A stretch of DNA of 64,000 nucleotides, taken from the NCBI GenBank assembly GCA_950295325.1, contig OX485809.1, positions 42,005,081 through 42,069,080 of the forward strand, given 5' to 3'. A program made the translations under genes and the position numbers. Numbering within the stretch: the stretch's first letter is position 1; each line of letters starts with the position of its first letter. This document shows, piece by piece, positions 42,388 to 54,500 of the stretch. The notes under the pieces are model-generated. The model saw only the letters and a program-made list of their open reading frames with translations. It did no database searches and was not told the DNA's origin. Source of the stretch: Polytrichum commune (lineage: Eukaryota; Streptophyta; Polytrichopsida; Polytrichales; Polytrichaceae).

Positions 42388-42655
42388 CTAGTAGAGAATA
42401 GCATGCCCTTATTCAAGTCAGAATGCCAAGCATTGATGGCCATTTGTCATTTTCTTGCCTGAAACCCCCTACCATGTAAACTTATCCATAGTGGACAAAG
42501 AGTTTCTCATAAAATATGGCCCACATGGCCTAAATTTAGAGAGTGGCCTTCAACAGAAGCATGTATGACCTATGAATGAATTCTGAGGCCCTTAAAATTT
42601 CACGGTCACGGTCACGGTAATTGGTTCAGATGAAAGGGACTCTAGCCTACATGTA

Positions 42656-44386
42656 CACCCTAACCTTGATAATATCACACTTGTTAATAGAACACCTTGA
42701 TATTGTCACCTAAAAGTTTGAAACCGATTTCCATAGTGTAAAACTCCCTCGTTATTATCACTGTCACCCTTGATAATGTCACATTTTTTTTTCAAAATTT
42801 GTAGTGTAAGTGTGATAATAACAAGTAACATGGATGAAAAAAGGCCGGATGGACAACAAATTCTATGGATGACGTCGGCATCTTCACCTGCTTCCGCTTG
42901 AATCTTGGGTTCTTGAATCTCATGTGCCGAACAAGCAACGGTTTCTCTCGCAGATCAACTTCTCGCAGCTCCGCCTGCATCGTATGCATCGTATGATGAG
43001 ACAGGTTTGTATTATAGAGCCTCTCCTTATAAGACTTTGAATATTGGGAAGGCGAAAGGAAATAAGAAAAAGAAGGACCGTGTGACATTGGGGCTTTGCA
43101 CTAATATCTCAGGGAAGGAGCAATTGAAGCTTGTTTTCATTCACAAAGCAGCGCGTCCCAGATGCTTTCCTCGGAATTTTGATCCAAATAGGATAGTACA
43201 CTATAATTCTAACAATTCAGCCTGGACGAATGGTGATGTTTTTACACATTGGGTGAAGAGTGAAAACCGAAGAATGACATTGAAAGACAGAAAGATTTGC
43301 ATTATTATGGATAATGCAGGAAGCCATGATATTCATGGTGAGGTCAAGAAAGTTATAGATGGATTTCATGCTTTTGTACTCTCCCATATCACTATCTTGT
43401 TCCTTCCACCAAATGTGACTTCAGTTGTTCAGCCTTTGGATCAAGGAGTGATTGCAGCATTCAAAATGTGTTATAAGCGCAAGCTTGTTGCCTGGACTTT
43501 GCAACAAATTGATAACAACTCAAATGAAGATTTGGGGAAATTGAATGTTGATGTATTTCAAGCTATGCTATGGTGTGTGGCGGCATGGCATAAATTAGAT
43601 GATCAAACCATTAGAAATTGTTGGAGAAAGTCCGCCATATTGCCTGCAGAGTGGAATGCAGATATAAACAATCTTGATGAACGTATGAAGTCCAAAATGG
43701 AGGAAGCAACTTTGGAATTGGGTAGACTCATCGCCGCATTAAATATGGGTTTGGATGTTGAAGGCAAGCCTGTAGAAAAGCTTTGTCCTTTGGAGTACAT
43801 AAACATGGAAGATGAAGATGATTTTGAGGTGGAATTTTCTACTGAGGAGCTTGTGCAATTAGTGCAAGATGGCGAACAGGTTCTTGATTCCATGGAAGTG
43901 GACCCATTGATTGTTGATAGCAGTGATGATGAGTCTAAAGTAGTGAAGCTAAGCGATGCACAAAAATATGCTAAAGATGTTTTGAATTTTATGGCTAGCC
44001 AAGGTTCTCAGATTTTCAGCACTCATGAGTTGTTAGAAATGGAAAAAATCCATGACAAACTCATTAGAATTGGTGTTGCACATTTAACATCAACAAAACA
44101 ATGTGACATTAGAAGCTTCTTTGTCTCTAGTGAGAGGTCTTTACGTGATCTCAATGACACATTATGATGTGCTCTTGTTGTTATTCACAATTTTGAATTA
44201 GATTTTACATTCAAAAACATTGAAGTCTCGTATTTTTTTTAAAATTGTAATTATATTTTGATTTTCTACATATTTTTTGATAATATCACATTATGCACAA
44301 AATGTGACATTATCAAGTATGTCACACCTTGTTTATATCACACTTTTTGGTGAAACGGAGGGTGTGATATTATCAAGGTTAGGGTG
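42656..44386 (+). mobile_element. pogo/Tigger DNA transposon, copy B
   Basis: The element is 1731 bp with perfect 25-bp inverted ends starting CACCCTAACCTTGATAATAT. TA flanks both sides (42654-42655, 44387-44388). It is the same family as copy A at 32841-34135 but in the opposite orientation, with near-identical transposase text. The TTGATAAT(A/G)TCAC motif recurs inside both ends. It carries the whole catalytic part of the transposase but only about 340 bp between the left end and the first catalytic Asp. That is too short for the usual CENP-B-like DNA-binding domain, so it is probably non-autonomous. Confidence 0.9.
42995..44167 (+). CDS. Tigger/pogo transposase, catalytic part without N-terminal DNA-binding domain
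   Basis: The frame is uninterrupted from DETGLYYRASPYKTL (42995) to TGA at the end of RSLRDLNDTL. No ATG opens it, and upstream in the same frame a TGA lies at about 42914. The DDD nuclease residues are Asp in DETG, Asp in IIMDNAGSHDIHG and Asp in VVQPLDQGVIAAF; KPRCF-like and LPPNVTSVVQPLD signatures are also present. The C-terminal half is acidic and equals that of copy A apart from six residues. Tigger transposases are normally about 450-600 residues with an HTH/CENP-B part first; that part is missing, so DNA binding is probably lost although catalysis residues remain. Confidence 0.85.
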   Translation, partial: DETGLYYRASPYKTLNIGKAKGNKKKKDRVTLGLCTNISGKEQLKLVFIHKAARPRCFPRNFDPNRIVHYNSNNSAWTNGDVFTHWVKSENRRMTLKDRKICIIMDNAGSHDIHGEVKKVIDGFHAFVLSHITILFLPPNVTSVVQPLDQGVIAAFKMCYKRKLVAWTLQQIDNNSNEDLGKLNVDVFQAMLWCVAAWHKLDDQTIRNCWRKSAILPAEWNADINNLDERMKSKMEEATLELGRLIAALNMGLDVEGKPVEKLCPLEYINMEDEDDFEVEFSTEELVQLVQDGEQVLDSMEVDPLIVDSSDDESKVVKLSDAQKYAKDVLNFMASQGSQIFSTHELLEMEKIHDKLIRIGVAHLTSTKQCDIRSFFVSSERSLRDLNDTL

Positions 44387-44388
44387 TA

Positions 44389-45580
44389 TGCCTCAAGGTA
44401 CAAGTGCCGTGGGCAGTTCCACAACTTGAGACCCTGAATGTGCTCAAAGCTTTCACAAAGACTTTACAATAACTTACCAAATCAAGAACAAGGCAATGAC
44501 AATTGAGTTGATAAAAAACTTTGAAATCATGAAACTATGATTCAAATAAAACCAACCCACCAAAGTGATAATGTTGAGCATTGACTTTTGGTCCCTCACA
44601 ACCAATGAACCGCACTTTAAATTCTTAGAACAAAATATTAGTTGCATTCCTTTTGGAATTTCAAGTTGTAGCTGCGCACTCCAATGAGCGGGGAGAACCA
44701 ACAGCTAGTTACGGATGAACCGGTTGAGTTCGAGAAATAACCAGTTGGAGTTCAAGAGTTCAGGAAAATTACCAAATATTTAAGAGGTATCTATAGAGTA
44801 TACATCGATTTAATAAAGAAAAACCGAAAGATCATGACATGTAACCGGTTGGACTTGGAAACACTAGGATGTTGACCAATCATGCCCGAAAATCTCTCCG
44901 GATACTTGCGCACTCCAAGCCAAAAACAAACAGGTGTCCACCTTGCCTTCATGTCTGCATGATCAGGTACTCTCACCTTAAGTTACTTTTTAGGGTTGGC
45001 GATGGCGTTGGCGTGGGAAGCCCGGTAACCGAGGCGAAAATACCCAGCGAACTCCTCTGAAATGGCCGCCCCGGGACCCTTTTACCAGATAGCGGTGACT
45101 GATGGACGTTGAAACTTGGCGGCCCCGGCAGCGATATACCCGGAGTGCCGTTCACCTGCCAGGTACCCAGCCTGGTGGGGACGCTCTTACATGTGCACAA
45201 GGAAAGCAAGGGGAGTGAAGAAGTCAATTATTAAGGATGGAAGCCGGAATCTGGAAGGCGGAAGCCGGATCATGTCCAGCGGCTGCTCGATATAGAAACT
45301 ATATATAGACTCTTGGACTCCTCTCCTGGTGCAATTATCTGCTAATACGACAACTACTCTTTCAACGTGACAGTACCATGAGTCACTGAGTACAGAATAC
45401 AAAATACAGATTATAGTACTTGAGAGCTGGTAAAGATACAGTAATACTGCAGGGAGCCTAGCCTAGCTGGAGATCCATAGATGTCTGATCGGTGCCTGCA
45501 GCGGACGGGTGAAGGTATCAGACGTCCGATCAGAAAGCTACATTGCAGGAAGTAAAGTAAGCTTACCTTACACAGCTTTC
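44389..45580. other. non-coding stretch
   Basis: No gene recognised. The part after about 44990 is notably more GC-rich than the region before it. Confidence 0.4.
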
Positions 45581-45584
45581 GTAT

Positions 45585-45960
45585 GTACACTTACTGTCTG
45601 GAACTCAAGGTTAAGGAAAAGGCTGACTCCACTTGCACAATCTCCCATGGACATCATCATCACAGCTTCTACAAAGTAAGCACTTCCTCCAACTCAGTGT
45701 AGTAAGCTTGCTCTATCTTAGTGCTGGTTCGGCGGTAGTTGGCTTTTCTCGGTGGCTGATCCTAGTTGTAGAACATGTAGTTCAGGTGCTGCAAATACTG
45801 AAAGTAATCTTACATAAATTTCCTTTGTACACCGTACACATAACTTACTGTCCAGGAAAGTAAGAAAAGGCTGAGCTCCACTTGCACAACCTCCGATGCA
45901 CAATATCAGTTGCTTTTGTGGTAGCTACCTACCGAGCTATTCTAGTATTGCTCTTTTAGT
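45585..45960. repeat. diverged tandem duplication, unit about 245 bp
   Basis: Two successive units share ACTTACTGTC.GGAA, AAGGAAAAGGCTGA.CTCCACTTGCACAA, TTAGTGCT, then TTC.GCGGT.GTTGG. In the first they occur between about 45590 and 45740; in the second between about 45840 and 45985. No protein frame is conserved between them. Confidence 0.6.
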
Positions 45961-46779
45961 GCTTCCAGGCTTGTTCAGCGGTGGTTGGAATTTTGTTGTA
46001 GATACTGCTGCTGCTGCTGCTTAGGGCGTGCTGCAGCAACACAGGGTTATCGACTAGCTTGACCTAGACGTGATGAGGCGCAGGAGGAAGGTCGGGGGAG
46101 GATCATCAAGTGTTGAGGTCGTGGTGGTTCAGGTTCTGGAAGCAGCAGCAGACTTCAGGTGCAGGGGTTAAATTAGTTAGTTAAGTTAGGAGCTAGGTGC
46201 TGGTTGCGAACGTTGGGCGATGCAAGCTGTGCAGGTGCAGGTGCAGGTACAGGTAGCCGGGCGGGAAAAGGTTGAACAGTACTGTGGGATCATCAGAGGA
46301 TTGTGGGCAGGTTTTGGAAGCTAGGCTAGCTTCACATTAGCTGTGTGGGTGAAGTGAAGAATTAGCTCATGCAAGTCCATTAAAGCAAGAGGGTGGGAAT
46401 CAGTTGCGCGCTGGACGAGTTTAGCTAACGAGTCGAGTGCTGGGCGCCCAAGCTTCTTCACCTCGGAGCTTATGTGAAGACAGTGGGTACCACTTCAGCC
46501 AGGTAACTTCCTGGAACTGCTCCAAAATTCCATTCAGCTTGAGGTGAAGTGGAAGGTGGTAGATTGCGAATGCCTAATTGCACTCTGGAATTACTTGCAA
46601 CGCCGGCGAGACTGGGGGCCGGAACAAAGGTTGTGATGATTGGGGAATAACCAGAAGCTCTGAAATGGTCGGTGATCATCTCACTTTTCGCAAATCTGCT
46701 TACTCCATTTCTCTCTTCTCTGTGTTTCTCTTAATTTTCTGGACCACTCAAAAACAATAATTGCATAGAGAATTCGCAT

Positions 46780-47010
46780 ATCTATCTATCTATCTATATA
46801 TATATACCGACTCTTTGTGAGCAGACTCATTGATTACATTAGAGTAGGTTATCGTCGCTGTCTCTAGTGTATGCCTCTTCGAATGGGAGTCGTCAGGTGG
46901 AAATGAGATCGAATCGGAGGGTGAGGCTATTCACCCTGCCCATTCGGCCATGTCCGCTATGGTCTCTGGTTAGGCGCCTTTCTTTCCCTAGTGTGTGGTA
47001 TCAGAATGGG
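46780..47010 (+). mobile_element. possible LTR-retrotransposon remnant (end of an LTR plus primer-binding site)
   Basis: TGGTATCAGA at about 46994-47003 matches the start of the usual plant primer-binding site for initiator Met tRNA. Upstream is a TATATATA-rich stretch (about 46790-46806) and a GC-richer zone that could be LTR. No second LTR and no gag or pol was recognised, so if real it is a broken fossil. Extent and family cannot be fixed. Confidence 0.3.
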
Positions 47011-48584
47011 TGGCAAAGAGAAAATTTGTGAACTCCAGGAGAAATTGGGCAGCTCTTCATCAAGATGCCAAAACCTTGTCTCTCACCTCTCAACCTGTAG
47101 CAAACCCTTAGCAATTATAGGAATTGGAAGGAGGTAAAATCCAAGACCTTCCTTCCAATTCCCTCCAATACACGAGTTTCTTCCAGTAGGACATTAAATA
47201 TTAACTTTCTTTGTTGGCGTCCCATATAAGAGTAAACTGAACCCATTCCTTTCTTGAAATTTTCCATGTTCTCCCTTGAGGCCATTTTCCAGTGACCAAT
47301 CATTCTGTATCAACAATTAGGTGAATGTCGACTACTATCGAGGCGCTCCATGGGTGCTGCACTTCCCGCGTTTCTCTGGTTTGAAAAAATTGCAGGCAGA
47401 GCTGTAGTTTTGGGAACTTGAACAATATTGGGATAAATCATATTGAATTTACAGTCTCCAAGCAAGAGTTAATTATGCTGAGATGAGTGCTTGCCTGCGG
47501 ATGACAGAGGTAGTCGTATTGGGAGAAATACCAAGGCGTGTGCCACATATGATTCTGGCGAACATTAGTGCTTTGCGTCAAATATAATAGGGCCATTCTC
47601 AGGAGTTGAAGCCCACAACCACTGTTAAGGGGACATTCTCTATGAGCCGTTCTCTCCATATCGGCTTCTGCATAAAACCAACAGAAGAGTTGTGTCAGCC
47701 TGAGAGAAGTGGGAAGTGGGAAGTGGTGGAGAAACCTATTTCATATTTCATGGCAATTTTCAAGGTTCTCCTCGCGAAATGACATATTTGAAACTAGAGC
47801 TCTTGAAGAATATGTGGCGTGTTGGCATTGTCGTAACTCGTTGATAATCCGCTGAAGTCCCCAAAACTGAAGGGACTCGCAACTAGGTGTTGAAACAATC
47901 ATATACTTCCGCATTAGTGAGCTCCGAGTCACGGAAGCTCATAACCACTGTAGCCAAGAGAATAAGTCGTGTACACTCTCTTTGACATGCAATGTTCCTG
48001 CCAGATGAGCTGCCGACCAACTCTTAAAGAGTTGAAGTAGCAGCACAGTGCATTTTTACGACGTTCAAACCAATGCTATGAATCCTTCATCGCAAGAAAG
48101 CTCCAGAGTTTTGACCTTCAACCGATGTTGAGAGATTAGATTAAAATTTGATATGGGAGGCCGTCCGTTTCATGATGTCATTCGTCGGGTTGAGAGGGCA
48201 GTTCGTACTCCGGTCCTCATGTAGATTCCGGACAGCTGGATTGTTTCCTTAAATCCAGACTTTCTCCTGTGGAAAGTAGAAGAAAATTATGACACATCCG
48301 ATGAATCAGACACAGTCAAGGTATGAGAGGAGAGACTGGTAAGATTTGTTATGTGGTGGAACATGCGGTGCGGAGGTCGTGTTTGGGGATCAAATCGACA
48401 AGTTTTCCAGAAATGACTAAAACAAATGTTGCAGAAAGAATAGGATACACTGTGGATACATCTTAGTTACTGCTTCTTTCCATGCGATACCAAACCAATT
48501 CCGGAGATCTCCATGAGTAGAAATCTTGGTCAATAAATCTCAGCAACATGACATGATTGTGTCATGGTGGTGGGTACAGGCCAA
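47011..48584. other. non-coding stretch upstream of kinase gene 2
   Basis: No gene recognised. It presumably contains the promoter and 5'UTR of the kinase gene, but no convincing TATA box position or start site is visible. Confidence 0.4.
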
Positions 48585-51500
48585 ATGGCACAGCGAGTCT
48601 GGCCATTGATGGTTTCAGTCGTGGCGCTGCATTGCTACTCAACGCTTGTTGGAGCCACCCCACAAGGTGCAACCTCTTCATCTATTCATCATTCAGTATT
48701 TTCCAACAGGTGACAGAAGATGATCCGTAGGAGGAGAGTGTTGGCATGTATTTGTAACGAATTTCCATACCAATTTTTAAACAATAAATTCAGGTTTTCT
48801 GACATGATGCCATTCAAATCAAGAGCTGGATGTGAAACCTACCTGCATGTTGAATTTAAACAGGACTGATCAAAATTTGCGGGTGACTGAGCAGGGGATG
48901 CGCTCATACAAGTGGCGAAAGACTGGAAGTCGAGTTTTCCGAGCTGGGTACCTGGCACCGATCCCTGCAAGACTCCGTGGGAGAGGGTCACATGCGATGC
49001 TACAGGAACCAGCATTATTGGCCTGTAAGATGACAGTCAATCAATATACATACCTGTTGATCGGATGATTATTTGTTCTTTCCTGGGCACTGGAAGAATC
49101 ATCTTGATTAGAGATGAATACCCGGTTTCCTCTCCATATTCAACCGCGTGCAGCTTATTTTAAGTATCGTTTTCATACTTAGCTTTCAGTTTATTGATCT
49201 TGGAATTTGTATGACTTGTAACCATCAGGAACCTCACAAACTCGAATTTGCAAGGACCTGTACCTACGGTAATCGGCAATCTTACCGATTTGACGGTATT
49301 GGACGTGAGCAATGTCAAGTATAACTTAGAGAATCTGAATGCAATCACTGGAGATCTGTCAGCTTTGACCCCTCTGCAAAACCTACAACTTTTGTAAGTC
49401 CTGCAGCAAGTTTCTGTTCTCTAAGACCTGAATGCACTCAGTTTAGGCAACGCTATACTCCTGATTGTTTGGTCGTACCTTGCCGAGTTCTTGGATCCAT
49501 GTTCATATCATGCTTTATATCTAACTGCCATTTTGTTCCTCGCTACTTATTCTAAGGAAATGCTTCCTTGTTTTTCTAAATACAAATATGAGACACATAT
49601 AGCGGCTCATTTGTGGCAGCCATAGCGGATTCGATTGATTTGTTGATTTCAGGTAGATTATGGCCCAGGTGGACATCCTAATGCAGAAAGTTTGAGTAGA
49701 TTTAGCCTTCAAGGAGAAATATCCTGACAATATTGCTGTGAGGAGTTACAGGAATTTATCAACCAATGTCTTGGGGGTCTCCAAGTTTCCAGAAGTTGTG
49801 TATAACCTAACAAAGCTTCGATATCTGTAAGCTGGCATCTCCGACCTACGTTTTATTGTTTGTTGGACTAAATCCACCTCTGCTTTTGACAACAATATAT
49901 GGAAATTATTCACCCATAGAGTGAATAATCAATGTGGCATAATGATTTCTGGACAAGTTGAATACAAGTTGGTTAAATTGTCTTCCTGCTGATTTACTAG
50001 ATTACCGTAGCCTTTTGACCGATTTCTTTGTCATTTCGGTGAATGAAACCACGACACAATCTATAGGGTTTAGGGTTTAGGGTTTTGGGAGTAAACCCTT
50101 GTAGCGAGTGGGAACTGCAGGGATTCATCCTAGTGAATGCATGTATAATACAAAAAGTGGGTCCTTGTCAACTTATCTTAATTGGGTGTGTTGACTTCTA
50201 TACTAGGATACATGACAACACAATGGTCACGGGCCCATTTCCAGTGGAGGTTACAAAACTCAAAAGTCTCCAAAAACTGTAGGTGCTGCAAAAAAAATTA
50301 TGTGTTGTTTTTAATTGCATCAAAAATGGTTGTCAATATGTAAATACGCCCACTATGAGCATAATACCAAGAATTAACTTTCTCCACTAAAGAGATATGA
50401 CGATTAGAACATTATAAATTGTGTGTTATGCAGAATGCGACACGCTTGTTACGATGTGTGTGGTGTCGGTACCGTTTTGTGGATTACACGGCAATTCCAC
50501 ACCTGATGGTAGTTTGCTTAATCTGCAGATACTTGGGAAACAACTCCTTCACTGGCCCAATCCCAAGTGAACTTGGAAATCTGACAAACTTGGTCGAGTT
50601 GTAAGCCTCTTACCATCATAATTGCATCTCTTGCTTTGCAATAACGAATAACAGAACCTTGTTTCCCATCCTGTGTGTCATGAATACAATTAATTTTGTC
50701 TACACTATATATCAATTAAATGGAAAGAAATGACTTTCCAAGAGGTGGGAGGGACCTGCAATTTGAAAATAGGTCTAGAAGGACCTATCATGCAGTGAAG
50801 ACAAGAATTATATGTGAATTATATTTCCATGTTCCACTCCGCAAATCAGATATTTGCAACAGTAGGAGAAATTTACCACCCCACCGTTATCAGAACATTT
50901 ATAGTTTTCGAATCTGCTCTAGTAATTTGTGGTATGGTGGCTTCTGTAGGACAATATGGGGGAGCAGTTATAACTGCGCATTGCCCCCGGAAATTGGGAG
51001 GCTTGTAAACTTGACGTATTTGTGAGTCATCTCATTTTCTACCAATGAATTGTACTACCATATCATTAAAGCTTCAATGGATGGCACGGGAAAGTTTAGA
51101 GGCCAGATTGTATTTCTATCAAGCTTAAACTGCAACTCGTTTACTGAAATGATAACCCTTTTGTTGCAGAAATTGCAATAGGTGCTCTTTGTGGGGTGGC
51201 CTTCCACCTGAGTACGGGAATCTCAAAAATCTACAGAGAATGTAAGCCACCATTTTGTACTCTCTCCTTGATTGATTATGGCTTGTAGTTTGTAAGACTC
51301 TTGACTTGCCTTCTCTGGTTTTGACAAGAGTTATAGCTTGTCCGTCCGAAATGGAAATAGCGAGTACTTTTGATTGTTTCTAAAACCATACATTTTTCAG
51401 GAATTATTGTGACACATAGTATTGACATCTCTGCAGTTCAGTGTCCTGGAACGACATGGTGTCACAAAATCTTGACTGAATTCTTGTGCCAAAATGCAGG

Positions 51501-54500
51501 CATCTCTATAAGAATGCTCTTACTGGGCCTATTCCCACGGAGTACAAAGTTCTGACAAACTTGCAAGAAATGTAAGCTCCAGCATCTTCTTCTCTGAAAA
51601 GCAGTTCTTGTAGTAGTTTACATCCTACGGTTGTAGCCTTTTACATCCTATGGTTGTTTGGCCTCATCACTCTTGAGAAGATGTAAGCCTTGCTAAGTGT
51701 TTAACTGATTTGATTTAATTTGATTTGCTAATTGATTTTTTTTCTTCATTCCAGACGATTTGAGACAAATGCTTTGTTCGGCAGCGTTGATTCATGGCTA
51801 ATTGGGCTGCCAAACCTCAAATTGTTGTGAGACCCTTAAGCCTTTGTCGGCTTATCCCTTGAATCTATATGCACGTGCTTATGAAATCCTTATTTCAATT
51901 GCGAGATGTTTGTGATCGTCCTGAATTCTGATGAGGTACTGCCTCCTCAATTGGTACTACAGAAGCTTGAACTTCAACCAGCTCTACAGGAGTCTACCGT
52001 ACATTATCAATCGCACCACAACCAACTTAACATCCTTGTAAGTTCAATATTCTTGCAATAGTTGTCCCAGGCAATTAAAGCTATTCAGCGTGAACGTTCT
52101 CATTGATGAAAATTCCCGAAAGGATCCCGAAAGGATCCAGTAGAGCATATGGCTTAGGACATGGTCTAACCACCTTCATTAAAGCTACAAGAGTTCGTTC
52201 CTTCATCTGGTTTAGAGGCTCCTTGAAACGATCAATGAGTAATACTGATTGATCATTGAGGGCAATGAATTAGTGAAATTGACTTGTTGTAGTTCCTTTG
52301 TGCAGGTACCTCAGTTGTAATTATTTCACAGGGAAGTATCCCATAGTAGACCCAAACATCATGTAAGTGACAGTTTTCTCCATAGCCTCAAAGCTGGATC
52401 CTCGTGATCTCTTCTAACCGCCGTGGGACATTCTTTCTGTTGCTCCAGTAAAGTTAATAATGGTCAGTTGCAATGAATAGCCTAGAGGAATGACTGTAGG
52501 GTTTAACATACCAAACGCAACATCTCTTGAGGTTAACTTCTCCTTATGTACAGATCACAGTTGGATGCAAATTGTTATGACAACCCAGGAGTAAATGGCA
52601 CCCTAGACATTCAGTGCGGTCGGCAACTCAGTTGCCTACCATTCCAAGCTGCCTTGAACGCCAATGGTAAATTCTGCCTCACCAACATATGTAAAAATTC
52701 CAACTAAATTCCTCCAGGAATGTTGCAGCTGGTGAATGAGCAGCTTGAACAATTCCAGTTCCACTCAAATAGATTAGTCTTATCTAAGCAAGAGAGTAAA
52801 ACATCAGAGTCATGACATTGGCCTTGCCCTCAATAGAACATGTCTGCCATATTGCAGGCGGATGTCCTCCTTGTCCTCAGGACCAATACCGCGCCAACCA
52901 GACGTCTTGCATCTGTTTTGGAGGTACTTCATAGCACAAAATGCAGTGATTCACTTCAATTGTAATCAGTTACCTGGACTTGATTCTTGAGTTATGTTTC
53001 TGAGTTGATTCCAAGCACATCCTGGGGTTGATAGACTCTAGGAATTTATCCTTATGGCGGCCCAGTGATAGACCATGACGACTGTGGACTTATTCTCACA
53101 TCAACATTTATAATGTGTGCCGCTCACTAGGTGGAATATCCGGATCTTCCAAAAAGTCTTCCCTGGCTGCTGTAATCGGCACAGTTGTTGCAGTTGTCGT
53201 TGCGCTCAGTCTGTTTGCTTTTCTCCTGTTTTGTTTGTGGAGACGTCGCCGAAGCAAATTTGACCCTAAACACGACTACTTCCACAAGGGCCGTGACGGT
53301 AAGGTTCCCAAACTGTCCATAATAACGTGAGAATCAACTCACAAATCCAAGAGAATGCAAACATCACTATATCAAACTTGATCTCTTGGAGGATGAGCAT
53401 TTCGGATGACGTGGCTCAATGGTGGTTCTTGGAACTAGGTGAGCAAGAAGGACATTGGGAAGTACCGAAGGGCGTGCAACGATTTACTTTGGAGGACCTG
53501 GCACGTGCAACGCAAGATTTTAGCAAGGAGCATGAGATTGGGTCCGGCTCCTTTGGGAAAGTGTTTGTGGGGAGCTTCCCAAGTAGCAAGTCGCTTGCCA
53601 TCAAGCGTGCCTCCACGTCTACAAGTGACAACGGTCAAATGGAGTTTCGCAACGAGGTAAATTATTATTCCCTCGCTGATGCCATACTCCCGTCTTGACC
53701 TTTCCTTTCAAGTGTACAAAGAATCACCGACCACTAGTTGGAGGAGGTTATGCGTATTTGTATCTTTACAGTGCGATGTCAAATGTTTTGTGCACTGCGT
53801 GGATGTAGGTGCTGCTTCTTAGCCGGCTTCACCACAAGAACTTAGTGAGGCTCGAAGGCTTCTGTGACGAAAACAACTTGCAGGTGAGTCCACAACGTCT
53901 AAGAAGCATGAATTATTTCTTGAAAGCTCAAAGGTGAATGTGTGCTGCAAGTGCATATAAAAGCTTAGTCATTGTACTGTTGACATTTATACACATTCCG
54001 AAGTCAATCTCTCAATGATAGTGGGGAAGTAAGCGTGGTTTATGTTCAATGACCAGATTTTGGTGTACGAGTACATGAAGAATGGGAATCTCCACCACCA
54101 CCTCTTTGGTAAGTTGAGCTTCTTCCCTTTTGCAACCACAACTTTTCGACATAATCATGATTAAACTACATAGCTCACGGTTCCCAGGCTGATGTCTGTA
54201 AAAAACAAGTTGTGCCATAACGAATTTTTACAAATTCCTTCCAATTTCCAATCCGAAAGGAGCGCAGTATCTTGTGTTCCACATAAGTAACGGATGCAAT
54301 CGTGGCAATGTTATTTTTGTAGCCAAAAATGCAGGGAAGTACTTGGATTGGTACAAAAGGCTTGAGATTGCTGTGCACATAGCCCAAGGATTGGATTACC
54401 TCCATTCCTTTGCGGTACTACTTCACATCCCAGTCCAAAGATGATTCCACTCCCTCTTTTACAGAACAACATCTCGTGAAGCGAAAGCTATTGAGCCGCA

